From positions 1-64,000 of the forward strand of contig CAJTGF010000008.1 in the NCBI GenBank assembly GCA_910575585.1: a stretch of DNA of 64,000 nucleotides. Direction: 5' to 3'. Below the pieces are notes generated by a model that ran no database searches, was not told the DNA's origin, and worked only from the letters and a program-made list of their open reading frames with translations. Of the stretch, positions 30,875 to 42,600 are shown in pieces (position 1 is the first letter of the stretch; the number at the start of each line of letters is the position of its first letter). The stretch is from Clostridiaceae bacterium. GTDB taxonomy: Bacteria > Bacillota > Clostridia > Lachnospirales > Lachnospiraceae. Position numbers and translations under genes: made by a program.

Positions 30875-33800
30875 ATGATGAAAAAGAGAACAAGATATCA
30901 GGCGGCAGCGCCGGCCTGGGTGTTGATTGCGGCGATGGGAATGAGTCCTGTATTTTCGGCGGTGGGAATCGCGGGAAATGGTGTTGTGTATGGAAGTGAG
31001 ATGGCTTTTGGAGCAGGCGGCGTCTATGACGGTGAGGGTATGGGGCAGAGCGGGATTCTGGCAGGCAGCCTGCCGGGGCAGAGGGGCAAAGAGGCAGAAC
31101 GGGAAGGGGAATGGGAAAGCGGCGGAAGGCTGGAGTGGAAGAATCCCGTAAGGATTGCCACCCCTTCCCAGGCGGAAACGGAAATAGGGGAAGGACTGAA
31201 CGGGGGACCGGGCAAGGGAGAGGTTTTGGAGGGCAAAGGGGAGATAGATTCCGGCTTTGCTGGCTCAGGAAACTTCCCTAAGGGGACAAGGGAGGAAGTG
31301 GAAGAACCTGGGGTGGCAACGGCTTCTAATGCCCTGATGTCTCTCCGGAAAGCCAGTATCTGGGGCGGCATGGAGATGAGCGACCATTTTGACGGGGAGG
31401 GGACCAAGGAGAACCCCTATCAGATCAATTCTTCAAAGGATTTAAAGCTTTTGGCCTACAACGTGGCCAATGAGGAGGTGGACGGGTATGAGGGGTGTTA
31501 TTTCGCCTTGTCCAGGGACATTTCTTTGAATGACTCCGCCTCATGGCTGCCTATCGGGTATTTTACCGACCTGGGAGATTCGGAGCCGAAGCCTTTTAAG
31601 GGGAATTTTGATGGCCGGGGGTATCGGGTGTACAATTTAAAGATCAGTGACATTACCCAGGATTATGCCGGTTTGTTTGGGAGCCTTCACGGGGCGGTTG
31701 TTGAGAACCTGGTGGTGGACGGACAGGTGAATGCCAGGAGCAAGGCGGCGGTTCTGGCAGGGGAAAGCAATGACAGCACAATCCGAAACTGCAGCGTTAA
31801 GGGTCAGGTCCGGGGAACCGGCGTGATGGGCGGCGTTGTGGGGGAAGCCTATGACAGTGTGATTTTGGAGTGTGCCAATACTGCCGGGGTGTTAGGAGGC
31901 ACGGATACCAGCGGAAGTAAAGAGGCTTTTGCTGGGGGAATCTGCGGGTCGGCCCAGGGGTCTTTTATCAGTGACTGTACCAGCGATACCACCGACAGCT
32001 ACAGCGCCCTGTATTCGGAAGGGTATGTGGGCGGTATTGCGGGAAATATTTATGAGACGGAGGTGTACAATTCTTATGTGGAGGGCAAGGTAGGGAGTAC
32101 TTCTGCGGATTACATCGGCGGCCTGGTGGGAAGGCTTCAGAGCGGCCAGGTGAAGAACGGAAGGTTTGCGGGGACCATTGGGGCTTCTACTTCCAGTACC
32201 TTGAAGACGGCGGGGCTGTTTGTGGGACTGATTGACAGCGGGACGGTGGAGTTGGGGGATGACCTGGCTTATCTGTATACGGACAGTGAGGACAAGTATT
32301 CCCTGAATCCTTTTGGGAATAAGCTGACTCCCCAGATCCGTCTGGAACACCATATCGGGGCTTATTATTCTAATCAGAGGGATTTCAGCCTTTATCAGAT
32401 GGGCGGGTTTACCAAGCAGACCAGCCGGTATTTTTATGAGGAGCTGGAGGAGGGCGTTCTGGGGATTGGGAAAGACAACGTCCACCATGTTGCGCCCAGC
32501 AAGACGGGAGATCCGGTAAGAGGGTATCTGGTGTCCATTCCTGCGGTTGACCATGGGAAGCTGTCTGTTTTGGAGGCGCAGAACAATTTTGCTAAGGAGA
32601 TTGACTGGGCCAATCCGGGGGCGCTGGCTGGGGGGACTAAGGTGCTGGTGTATACAAGCCCGGTGAATCAGGCGGATGCAGAGCCTCCGGTCTATTATGA
32701 GATGGCGCCGGATTCCCTGTTTTGGACGGCTGATGATTTTGATACGAAGGAGCTGATTCCCGTAGGGGCGTCAGAACTGGCGTTTACCATGCCGGAGGAG
32801 GATATCACAATCTCGGTAGGATACCAGGCCATGACAAACGGCGTGGTGCTGGATAAGGGAGAACTGCATTTTGAGGTGGAGCAGATCCGGAGCGGTTCCC
32901 GGTGGAATCCACAGATTGGATGGAAGGTGACGGACCCGCAGAAGCTGACGGCAGCCATTATTCCGGATTCGGTGGCGAATAAGAACGTGGTCTGGAATGT
33001 GAAGGACACGGACGGTTCTTCTACGGACATGATCAGAGTGACAGAGGACGGGGAGGTGTCGGTGAACCAGTCGGCCAAATGGATTCAGGAGCTGATAAAG
33101 GCCGGGGTTGCCAATCAGGAGCTGTATCCGTCCAAGAAGATTACCACAAAGGCAAAGGATTATGGGACGGTTACGGTGACTACGGAGGCCGGACAGAAGC
33201 GGGCAAGCGCTTTTGTGACGGTGGATTTTAAGATCACGGATGACACGGTGGTTCCGGTGGCGGATGTGAAGCTGGACCAGGCGGAGCTGGCTTTTGAGAT
33301 TACCAGGACGCTGGAGGGGGACCGGAGGAATCCGAAGGAGAGCTATAGGGTTACTCCTTCCAGGCGGCTGTATGAAACCATTTCACCGGAGTATGCGGAT
33401 AATAAAGAAGTGGTCTGGAGTGCAGGGGATTCGGATGTGCTGCGTGTGGACCAGGAGGGCATGGTGAGCGCCAGGGAGAATGCCAAATGGATTGGGGATT
33501 TGATTGAGGCGGAGAAGGGGAAGAACAAGGAGAATCCTTACGCAAAGCAGGAGGCGGCGGGCAGCCGGTCGTCTTATGTGACGGTTACCACAAAAGACGG
33601 GCAGAAGCAGGCGGTGTGCGCGGTGAATCTGTCTTTTAAGACTGTGGACCAGACGGTGGTTCCTGTGGAGAAGGTGTCGTTAAACCAGGCGGAGCTGAAG
33701 TTTTCTGTGGAAAAGGTTTTGACTGGGAGCCGGATTAGTCCGAAAGTAGAGTATAAAGTGACAGGGGCTCAGAAAATCGGGGCTGTGGTGGCGCCGGCAG

Positions 33801-34546
33801 AGGCACAGAACAAGGCGGTGAAATACCAGGTGGCAGACAGTACGGTGGCTTCTGTATCAGCGGACGGTACGGTGACGGTTAAGCGGGATGGAAAATGGAT
33901 TCAGGATCTGGAGGCTAAGGACGCCGCCAATCTGGCAAAGAACCGTTATGCCTTGTCTACGGCAGCCGGGAGTAAGGAGACCGTGGTGACGGTGACTACG
34001 GAGGATGGGCAGAAGACGGCGCAGTGTAAGGTGAAGGTGGAGTTTAAGACTACGGACCAGACCACGCGCCCCGGCACTTCGTCTGGGGGCAGTTCTGGAG
34101 GAAGCTCCGGGGGGAGTTCTTCTGGAGGCGGTTCCGGCAGTTCTTACAGGGGCTCGTCATCTGCGGCAGGCGGTCCGGGGGCTGTTGGACAGACACTGGG
34201 GAGCTGGAAGCGGGATTCTATAGGCTGGTGGTATCAGTATCAGGACGGAAGTTATCCGAAATCCTGCTGGAAACAGTTAAGCTACAATGGCGTGCTGGAG
34301 TGGTATCATTTTGATGACCGCGGGTATATGGAGACTGGGTGGTTTACGGATACGGACAAGCATGTGTATTACTTGAATCCTGTTAGTGACGGAACCTGTG
34401 GACGGATGGTTACAGGGTGGAACCTGATTGAGGGAAAATGGTATTATTTTAATACGGTATCGGATGGGACAAGAGGGGCCATGTTTGTGAACCGGAAGAC
34501 GCCGGACGGGTATCAGGTGGATGGGAAGGGGGTGTGGGTGCAGTAA
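30875..34546 (+). CDS. Large secreted surface protein: GLUG-like repeats, Ig-like repeats, wall-binding end
   Basis: About 1,223 residues. The signal sequence is MMKKRTRYQAAAPAWVLIAAMGMS.... A low-complexity stretch follows to ~170. A beta-helical GLUG-like region (~190-470) repeats Y-x-GGLVG/GGIAG units. Then come three ~120-residue Ig-like (BIg2-type) repeats (~665-1085) with recurring LDQAELAFEI and TVTTEDGQK motifs, a Ser/Gly-rich linker (SSGGSSGGSS), and C-terminal wall-binding repeats (GWWYQYQDGSYP, GKWYYFNTVSDG). This is a long non-covalently attached adhesin or scaffold. I chose ATG 30875 with AAAGGAG upstream; an upstream in-frame start exists at 30833. Confidence 0.85.
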   Translation: MMKKRTRYQAAAPAWVLIAAMGMSPVFSAVGIAGNGVVYGSEMAFGAGGVYDGEGMGQSGILAGSLPGQRGKEAEREGEWESGGRLEWKNPVRIATPSQAETEIGEGLNGGPGKGEVLEGKGEIDSGFAGSGNFPKGTREEVEEPGVATASNALMSLRKASIWGGMEMSDHFDGEGTKENPYQINSSKDLKLLAYNVANEEVDGYEGCYFALSRDISLNDSASWLPIGYFTDLGDSEPKPFKGNFDGRGYRVYNLKISDITQDYAGLFGSLHGAVVENLVVDGQVNARSKAAVLAGESNDSTIRNCSVKGQVRGTGVMGGVVGEAYDSVILECANTAGVLGGTDTSGSKEAFAGGICGSAQGSFISDCTSDTTDSYSALYSEGYVGGIAGNIYETEVYNSYVEGKVGSTSADYIGGLVGRLQSGQVKNGRFAGTIGASTSSTLKTAGLFVGLIDSGTVELGDDLAYLYTDSEDKYSLNPFGNKLTPQIRLEHHIGAYYSNQRDFSLYQMGGFTKQTSRYFYEELEEGVLGIGKDNVHHVAPSKTGDPVRGYLVSIPAVDHGKLSVLEAQNNFAKEIDWANPGALAGGTKVLVYTSPVNQADAEPPVYYEMAPDSLFWTADDFDTKELIPVGASELAFTMPEEDITISVGYQAMTNGVVLDKGELHFEVEQIRSGSRWNPQIGWKVTDPQKLTAAIIPDSVANKNVVWNVKDTDGSSTDMIRVTEDGEVSVNQSAKWIQELIKAGVANQELYPSKKITTKAKDYGTVTVTTEAGQKRASAFVTVDFKITDDTVVPVADVKLDQAELAFEITRTLEGDRRNPKESYRVTPSRRLYETISPEYADNKEVVWSAGDSDVLRVDQEGMVSARENAKWIGDLIEAEKGKNKENPYAKQEAAGSRSSYVTVTTKDGQKQAVCAVNLSFKTVDQTVVPVEKVSLNQAELKFSVEKVLTGSRISPKVEYKVTGAQKIGAVVAPAEAQNKAVKYQVADSTVASVSADGTVTVKRDGKWIQDLEAKDAANLAKNRYALSTAAGSKETVVTVTTEDGQKTAQCKVKVEFKTTDQTTRPGTSSGGSSGGSSGGSSSGGGSGSSYRGSSSAAGGPGAVGQTLGSWKRDSIGWWYQYQDGSYPKSCWKQLSYNGVLEWYHFDDRGYMETGWFTDTDKHVYYLNPVSDGTCGRMVTGWNLIEGKWYYFNTVSDGTRGAMFVNRKTPDGYQVDGKGVWVQ

Positions 34547-34578
34547 TTGAAAGACACTTTCTTTTTGAAAAGATTGCC

Positions 34579-34607
34579 TTGATATTTCCTGGTGGATTGC
34601 ATATAAT
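34579..34607 (+). promoter_or_regulatory. Promoter of the toxin-antitoxin operon
   Basis: TTGATA (34579-34584), 17-nt spacer, TATAAT (34602-34607). Confidence 0.8.
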
Positions 34608-34656
34608 GCAGATATAAGAAATTTAAGGAAAGTAAGGAATAAAAGGAGGCGATTTC

Positions 34657-34911
34657 ATGGAACTGGCTAAAGTTACTTCTAAAGGACAGGTTACGATCCC
34701 GGTGGAGATACGAAAGAAGCTTGGAATTCGGGAAGGTGACAAGGTCCTGTTTATCGAAGAGGGAAACAAAATCGTGATTATGAATTCAACCATGGTGGCA
34801 TTAAAAGAGGCACAGGAAGCATTTCGTGGAGAAGCCAGTCGGGCCGGGCTGAGAGATGAGCAGGATGTTGTGGACATGATTAAAGAAATGAGGAGGGAGA
34901 ATCCGCAATGA
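34657..34911 (+). CDS. AbrB/MazE/SpoVT-family antitoxin
   Basis: An 84-residue DNA-binding swapped-hairpin protein: MELAKVTSKGQVTIPVEIRKKLGI, then GDKVLFIEEGNKIVIMN, the classic AbrB fold. The C-terminal ~35 residues are acidic and helical, as expected for a segment that neutralises the PIN toxin. It starts at ATG 34657 after AAAAGGAGG and overlaps the toxin start (ATGA). It probably represses its own promoter at 34579. Confidence 0.92.
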   Translation: MELAKVTSKGQVTIPVEIRKKLGIREGDKVLFIEEGNKIVIMNSTMVALKEAQEAFRGEASRAGLRDEQDVVDMIKEMRRENPQ

Positions 34912-35315
34912 GGGTAATGCTGGATACCAATGTGATCATATCCGCACTGCTGTTTCCTTCAGAACGGATGAACCGGTTATTTGAAACAATCGTAATTGAG
35001 CATACCATGGTGATTTCTTCTTATGTGATTGATGAACTGCATGCAGTGGTGGAGCGCAAGTTTCCTCAAAAGGCAGTGGCTGTGGAGAGGTTTCTTGCAG
35101 GTATGAGCTATGAGTTGGTCTATACGCCCAAACATATTTCAGAATCTTTTGTGTCAATCAGGGATGTGAAGGATTATCCGGTTATTCATACAGCGATTGT
35201 TGAGGCAGTGGATATTTTAATTACCGGGGATAGGGATTTTGAGGATTTGGATATTGAACGACCGGAGATTATGAGTCCCAATGCATTTTTAGAGCGATTT
35301 GGTATTGAGTCATGA
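34908..35315 (+). CDS. PIN-domain toxin (COG1569-type)
   Basis: A 135-residue PIN ribonuclease fold. The acidic metal-binding residues are Asp in MLDTNVIISALL (N-terminus), Glu in YVIDELHAVVERKF, and Asp in VKDYPVIHTAIVEAVDILITGDRDF. Family members cleave RNA, often initiator tRNA or mRNA. The gene overlaps the antitoxin by 4 bp, and its own stop overlaps a third small gene. On an ICE it most likely stabilises the element. Confidence 0.9.
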   Translation: MRVMLDTNVIISALLFPSERMNRLFETIVIEHTMVISSYVIDELHAVVERKFPQKAVAVERFLAGMSYELVYTPKHISESFVSIRDVKDYPVIHTAIVEAVDILITGDRDFEDLDIERPEIMSPNAFLERFGIES

Positions 35316-35539
35316 TTGAACCGGTGTACACAGAGGCTGCCTTCCAAAGACAAGCTTTGACATCTAAGATAGAGACGGCAAAAAGGCTGTACAATATTTG
35401 CAGGGATATGGACATAGAGGAGACATTGGAGCTGATACTGAGTGCTGAAACAGAGGAAGAGGAGGAGTTTTTTTCTTTGTTAAGTGATTTTATCCTGCAG
35501 AGGAAGCAGAGAGAAGCGATTGCCCGAAAGGAGTTTTAG
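35312..35539 (+). CDS. Third gene of the toxin-antitoxin operon, hypothetical
   Basis: A 75-residue helical protein with a central acidic run (LILSAETEEEEEFFSLL) and a basic end (QRKQREAIARKEF). Its ATG overlaps the toxin stop by 4 bp, repeating the coupling between the first two genes, and a terminator follows directly. I do not recognise it. It could be an accessory regulator or chaperone of the toxin-antitoxin pair. Confidence 0.7.
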   Translation: MIEPVYTEAAFQRQALTSKIETAKRLYNICRDMDIEETLELILSAETEEEEEFFSLLSDFILQRKQREAIARKEF

Positions 35540-35570
35540 GGGAAGGGGTTCGATAATCAGGTCGGCACAT

Positions 35571-35618
35571 AAAAGGGGAAGGTTCTGTATGGCTACATCA
35601 GGACTTTCCTCTTTTTAA
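35571..35618 (+). terminator. Intrinsic terminator of the toxin-antitoxin operon
   Basis: AAGGGGAAGGTTCTG pairs (with few mismatches) with CAGGACTTTCCTCTT, followed by TTTTTA. Confidence 0.75.
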
Positions 35619-35709
35619 TCTTAAGACTTCTGTAAGAAAATAAATCTGAAACGCCCTCGACATTGGAAGATCGGATTCGGTATGATGGTTACAGAAGGAG
35701 GTGCTTTAT

Positions 35710-36600
35710 ATGAGAACAGGGAAATTGTGGAGTCTGATGATCCTTTGTCTGATGGTGTTTATTTGTCCAATGTCTGTGTTTGCGGGAACTTTTGAGGAGA
35801 CGTCTTCGGGGTGGCATTATCGGAAGGATGACGGAAATTATGCCAGAGCGGAGTGGGTTGTGGATCAGGGAGTCTATTACTATCTGGATGAGAACGGGAT
35901 TATGATGGCAGATACCACCACGCCGGACGGGTATCTTGTAGGCGGGGATGGCAGCTGGGTGATGGAGAAGCAGGTTATGGGAGGGTATGTGAGGACGCCT
36001 TATGATAACCAGTCCTACTACTATGACCCGGATTGGAGACGGTACATTTTTGACGGGGAGACGGATTATGCCTGGGTTTCGGATCATAGAGTCCTTGCTG
36101 CGGTTCGCGGTATTCTTCCTGTGTCGGAATTGTCGGAGGCTGACAAGGCTGTGTATGATGAACTGGAAAAGTTTCTGATCGGTTTTGATTATGGGGCCAG
36201 TGATTATGAGAAGGCAAAGCGGGTTTACGAAGAAATCACGAAAAGGGCAGTTTATCATGAGGGAAAGTATGTCCAGGCAGATGATGAGGTACATAGTATC
36301 CTGATTGCCGGAACCGGAAAATGTGTTGGTTTTGCCAGAACCTATAAGCTGCTTGCCAATGCGGTGGGACTGAAATGCGGTTTTCGGGAGGATGGAGCCC
36401 ATATGTGGAATGCGGTTTATGTGGACGGAGAGGACATGGTGATTGACGCTTCTACTATTGGGACTTCTGCGGATTTTTACCTTGGAAGACAGAAGGCGGT
36501 GTGTCCGCATTGCGGACATAAAAATACATTCGGAAACCGGGTGACAGAACAACCTTGTAATAATTGCGGGGGCCAGATTATGAATCCCAAATACAAGTAA
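35710..36600 (+). CDS. Secreted transglutaminase-like protein with wall-binding repeat and zinc ribbon
   Basis: 296 residues. A signal peptide (MILCLMVFICPMSVFA) is followed by one wall-binding-like repeat (~28-75: GWHYRKDDGNYARAEW, GVYYYLDENGIM). The transglutaminase-like core (~145-265) has the catalytic triad Cys in GTGKCVGFARTYKLL, His in GAHMWNAVYV and Asp in DMVIDAST. The C-terminus is a four-Cys zinc ribbon (CPHCGHKN...CNNCGG), unusual for an exported protein. It starts at ATG 35710 with AGGAGG upstream. Family members crosslink proteins or act as proteases; it may act on the giant adhesin encoded next. Confidence 0.82.
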   Translation: MRTGKLWSLMILCLMVFICPMSVFAGTFEETSSGWHYRKDDGNYARAEWVVDQGVYYYLDENGIMMADTTTPDGYLVGGDGSWVMEKQVMGGYVRTPYDNQSYYYDPDWRRYIFDGETDYAWVSDHRVLAAVRGILPVSELSEADKAVYDELEKFLIGFDYGASDYEKAKRVYEEITKRAVYHEGKYVQADDEVHSILIAGTGKCVGFARTYKLLANAVGLKCGFREDGAHMWNAVYVDGEDMVIDASTIGTSADFYLGRQKAVCPHCGHKNTFGNRVTEQPCNNCGGQIMNPKYK

Positions 36601-36674
36601 AAGATAAAAGCATATAGTGATCGGGTACATCTGCAGGTGTAGATGTGCCTTTTCTTTTGGAAATGAGGGAAAAT

Positions 36675-39600
36675 ATGACACGATTGAATCACCTTTATCA
36701 GAGGCTGAAACGTGGAATCGCTTTTTTACTGGCAGTGATTCTTACGGTTCAGCCCTTTTTTAGTTTGGATATAGGTTCCATTTCTGCTTTTGGGGCAGAA
36801 ACCCAGGGAAGGAGCAGCAGTTTTGCCTATTATGACTCCAGCAACCTGTTAAAGCCGGGAGCCAGTTTTCCTTTCTACGGGAAGGACCATAACCGGGTAG
36901 GCTTATGGCCTTATGGATTGACCAACGTGGAGGGGAATAAAAGCGCCCCTGGCTACTGCCTGGAGCCCAATAAATCCATGCGTACCGGGACAGGGGGAAC
37001 CCTTGTAACCTATGACCTGGATTTAGACGGGGATAACCTGCCTCTTGGATTAACCAGGGAGGAGGCAGAGATTTTATGGTATGCCCTGTCTTCTTCGGGA
37101 AACTTTGAGGGATACCAAAGCAACGTGGGGAAAGTGGGGCAGGGACACTATATCCTTGGACAGTGCGCTACCTGGGCCATTATGTCCGGGAACTGGGCCG
37201 GACTGGATGATTTCAGGAATCAGATGGAAGTCCTGATGGCGAACCTGAAAAGCCCGGTTCTGGCGGCACAGACCAGAGGAGCCCTGGAGCAGTTTTTTAA
37301 CCAGACAAATGGAGCGGTGGAGGAAGGAGCTGTCCCGTCTTTTGCTTCTAAGTATAAGAGTACGGCCCCGGTCCATGAGATGGCGCAGAGTGATGACGGG
37401 ACCTACGCCATTTCTTTGAAATACGGCGAAGGTTTTGACTGGCGCCAGTCTACCCTTGTCTACGATCTGCCGGAAGGTTGGAGCATGAAAAAAGAGGAAG
37501 ACGGCGTGACTTTCCTCTGTACCACCGGAAACCCGGATATCGGCCTGGTGAAAGGCCATTTTGAGGAGGGCTCCGGCGGCGCTAAATACTGGGTGAAGCC
37601 CAACACTTTTAAGATCTGGTATCCGGACGGATGGACGGAGGGCAGCGCGGTGGAGGGAAAGCAGGCCATGATCACGATGGCTGGGGAGCAGCAGACATGG
37701 GAGGTATGGCTGTCCTTTGGGAAGGGGGATACCCATACGGAAACCGGGGACGGCAGCTATGAGATTTTCTATACCCAGTACCTTCACGAGGAGACGTTTA
37801 AGAGGGATTATAAGATAGAACTGGAAAAGAGGTGTGATGAGACGGGGAAGACTCTGGCGGATTCCACCTTTGAGATTCTGGAGATGTTTGACTTTTCCCA
37901 GCTTGAGGGAACCAACCTGGAGGCGGAGCAGTTTCATAAACATGCGGCCACATCAGAAGGCGGATTTGAGACGTTAAGCGTCTGCCAGAGTGAGATTACC
38001 ACGGACGGAAATGGTCATTTTGAGCATGGGGACCAGAAGACTTATGAGTATTCCAAAACTTATTGCGGCGGTCATCCGGAACCGGTCATTGAGCCGGCGG
38101 AGGTGTCGGATGAGGCTTCTGAAGAGGACCAGGCGGAGGCTGATGAAAAAAATGAACAGTTGGAGGAGGAAGCCTGGGCAGCCTGGCAGGAATGTGTGGA
38201 CTGGTGTGAGCAGAACTGTGATTTCCATTCCATTGATGAGGGGGCGGCCAGAGATGACATGGAGGCGGACCGGAATCAGGCATGGGAGACCTTTATCCAT
38301 TTAAAAAGGGTTTATACAGTGCGGGAGATTCAGGCAAGGAAGGGCTATATTCTTCATGACCTGCACAATGACGATCTTCCCATTGAGATTGTGGAGTTTA
38401 TGTCTTCCCAGGTGAAGGGAGACGGGGAGATCACCGGCCATTATCCGGGGAATAAGAAAGGGGAGGCTGGGAGAACTGGGGAAGATTCGACAGAACCTTT
38501 GGAGACTCCGAAAGTGAACCTGTCTTTGAAGGAGCGGAAACTGGTGCAGGCGGCAATGGTTCGTTCGGAAGCGGAATCTGAAAAAGTGGGAATGGAATCC
38601 ATGGATAGCGATAGTGCCAGGGCTGTGGGGAAAAGAAAAACGGCGGATACAGAAGCAGAGTCGGAAGGAGTCCAGTCTGACAAGACGAAAGCAGCTGCGC
38701 CAGAATCAGAAGAAGTAAACTTGAGTCAGGAGAGCAGCCGGCAGGAGGGCAGTCAAGAGCCATATGAGACAGAGGAAAATGGTGAAGCACAAAAGGAATC
38801 CCAATCCAGTGAAGGAACACCGGAAAAGGAGGAATTGGAGAAAGGGGAGGTAGATAAAACAAAGTTGGAGGAACCGGAAAAGGTCCAGGAGGAATCTAAA
38901 GAGGAATCAGAGCCGGAAATACAGCCAACAGAAGCAGCAGAGGAATCAGGCCAGGTTCCGCCAGAGAAGCCGGACAGAAGGGAGGATTCCCAGAAAGGGT
39001 CTCTGAATGAAGTGGAAGAGTCGGAGTGGGAGGATGACGAAGAACCGGACATGGAACTGATCAATGACCTGGCTCTTGCCACGGATTCCAATGCCGGAGA
39101 GTGGTTTGGCCTTGCCACGCCTTCTAAGGGGGTTCCCTCATTGTTTGCCGTAAACCGGCCTATGGGGATATCGGATGATGAGGAGGATGGTGACAGCTCC
39201 GGCGGAAGCTGGGAGTGGGACGGGGTTCAGGAGGAAAGCGAAGTGCCGCCCATTGACCAGTCGTCCTACCCTTCTGACTATACAGGCTATTTCTATGTGG
39301 TGAAGGATCACCGGACAGAGGGGGAGCTTCACATCAACAAGAGGGACATGGAACTTTATGAGCAGGAAGAGGAGGACAGCTACGGAAAATCCCAGGCAGA
39401 CGCGACCCTGGAGGGAGCCGTGTACGGGCTTTATGCGGCGGAGGACATTATCCACCCGGATGGGAAGACGGGGAAGGTATTTTCCGCAGGGGAACTGGTA
39501 TCCATTGCCGCCACGGATCAAAACGGTGACGCTTCTTTCCTGGTCATTACGGAGGTTTCGGACACATCGAAAAACGTGCCCAATCTTTATTCCGGAAACG

Positions 39601-42600
39601 TAGAGAGGAATGGGAATGGCTGGATTGGACGGCCCCTGCTCCTTGGCAGTTATTATGTGGAGGAGATTTCCCGGTCGGAAGGGTACGAGCTTTCCAGAAC
39701 GGGAAAGAACTTGACGGAGAGCAACCGGACGGGCAGGCCGGTGGTGCTTGCGGAGTCGGGAAGTGCCCACACGGAAGGATTCTTCCACCGGATCAATGAG
39801 TGGGAGGGAAATTCCTATGACTTTACGGTGGATTATTTTAACACCAAGGGCTTTGACGTGTTTTTATCCGGGCTGCCGGAGGGTGTGACGGTTTATGAAG
39901 TGACGGAGAAAGAGGGTATAAAGACCGAGCAGGTGGCCACAGGGAGCAGCCGGGTGGAGAAACGGGATTTTGAGGGAAACATCATTTACCAGACAGCCAA
40001 AGGCGGGGAGTACAAGCTGGACGGTGACGGGAACAAGATGGTAAAGCGGGATTCCCAGGGAAATATCGTCTATTCGGACAAGCCTTTTATGGAGATGGTT
40101 ACAGCGGTGAACCGGCTGAACGGATATGTTTCTGCAATCGAGAGGGAAGCACCTTCCGACATGGCTTTGGAGGAATCAGGGGCAATGAATCAGGATTATA
40201 TCCTGCAGGAAGTGTCTTCGGCCCTTTTAAGTTCCGGGTATAAAGGCGGCCTGACGGATGGGCCGTGGAGTCTTTTGAAACTGTCAGGGCAGACCAATGG
40301 GGAGAGGATTGAGGAGATCCTTCAGGACTGTGCTTCGGACAGTTTCTGGGACGCTTATGAGGTGGATGAAATTGTTCAGAGGAGTGGGAGCTGGTACGCC
40401 AAAATCCGCTACGGCTATAAAGGGATTGTGAACCGGAATGGGATTTATGATAAGGGGACTGGCCGTCTGGTGGTCCGCAGGGAGTATGAGAACGGCTATT
40501 ACTATGTGGTTTATGAGGCGGATCAGTATGAGAGGGACGGATACCGGTTTACGGTGGAGAAAAAGGAACTGGACAGAGAAGCCCTTGAAGCCGGGGAAAT
40601 CCATTTGAAGACCGTGTACAGTCCTATTTATGAAACTTATGGAGTGGGAGAGTTTATCCTGGACTCCCAGGGCCAGAAGGTTCCGGTTATGGAGACAGTG
40701 CCCCAGTACACCACCCAGGAAACCTTGACCTATGAGGAGATTCTGACGCCGGTGAAGGTATCCTTTGACAGAGACAGAAAGTGTTCCGTGGTTCATGTGG
40801 ATACATCAGGGGAGAACTTTGGCACGGAAAACAGCAGAAAGACCTTCCGGGTAGTGGTTGACGGGGAGATCAGCCGGTATCGGGAAGCAGCGGTAAATGT
40901 GAGTACCAGGAAGGAAGCGCTGGATGAGGGTTCCTATGTGAAATATGCGGTGCTTCTGTATCCGGGGCAGTACCAGATTTATGAGGATTCGGATACCAGG
41001 GAGCGTCCGATCATTGTTTTGGAGCGGGTGATCAAGCAGGCGATTAAGGTGACAAAGGACATTGCCCTGGATTCCTATGAACATAATACTTATGAGATTC
41101 ACCGGGACCCCTTTACGGTGTTGTTTGGGGGCTATAATGGGAAGCAGGAGACCAAGACGCTGCCGGGATTCTATTTTAAGCTGTATCTGCGGTCTGATCT
41201 GGAACGGACAGGGAAGCTGAAGGAGAAAGAGGACGGCTCCTATGATTATGAGGGATTTTTCAAGGAGAATTCGGCTTTTGCTTCGGATTTGGCACTGGAA
41301 TGGGATATGGAGAAGTATGACGTGGACGGGGACATGACAACGGTTCATGCCAGCCGGGGCGGTGGTTCCGATGATTACTGGGGGCAGAGCCGTATGCTGC
41401 CTTACGGTGTGTATGTGCTGGTGGAGCAGCAGCCTGTCCAGATTCCCCAGAAGGCTTATGCCATTGATTCCCCCAGGGAGGTGGAGATCCCCTTTATTCC
41501 CCAGGTGGACAAAGACGGGACGGTTCATGACAAGGTTCCGGACCCGGAGTATCTTTATGATTCCAGGCTGACGCCGGAGCAGCTGATGGAGCGTTACCAG
41601 ATTCGGTTTAATGAGGAGACCCACATCATTTACGCCCACAACCATGACGGGGATTTCCAGGTGTTTAAGTATGGGCTGGAGCCGGACCGTGTGAGGGACT
41701 GCCAGAATGAGACGGTGGCAAAATACTATCATTATGGTTCGGTCAGTGAGGACGCAGGAACGAAGGATGGGGTGTATTATGAGACTTATTATGACCGGGA
41801 CGGGAAGATTACGGATTATGGGGTGACCCTGGACGGGGTGGAGACCATGAGCGGGAAATCCACGGCGGTTGACCGGAGGTTTGCCAAGGCCCTGATTCCC
41901 TGGAGCGTCTTGGACCCCAGGTATGGGGAAGTGATTAATGACAACGGGGATGTGGGGAACCGGGAGCCGGGGTATGAGGGGAACGGGGGATTTAATTTCG
42001 TTTCCTTTTCCAACACGGATTTTGAAAATGAGCTGTACAGCTCCAGGCTGCGGATTGAGAAGCTGGATTCGGAGACCGGGGAGAACATTCTCCATGACGG
42101 GGCCCTGTTTAAGATTTATGCGGCAAAGCGTGATGTCAGTGGAGACGGAGCCGATGGCGTGACGGGAAGCGGGGATATCCTGTTTGATGGGAATGGGGCG
42201 CCTCTGTATGATGAAAAAGAGCAGATTTTCATGCAGGATGATACCGGGGCGGAGGTTGGCATTTTTAAAGCCTACTCTACGGCTCGGGACGGGGAAGTGA
42301 CCGGACCGGACGGGAGCGTTCACACGGAGAAGCAGACCGTGGGGTATCTGGAGACTTACCAGCCTCTTGGAGCCGGGGCCTATGTGCTGGTGGAGGTGGA
42401 AGCGCCGGCCGGGTATGTGAAGTCCAAGCCCATTGCCTTTACGGTGTACAGTGACAAGGTGGAGTATTATGAGGAGGGTGATAAGGGTAACAAGGTCCAG
42501 GCGGTGAAGTATCAGTATATGCGTCCCATTGGAGCGGATGGAAAGACCGTGGCGGAGGACATGCACCAGATTGTTGTGAAGGATGTTCCTACTAAGATTG

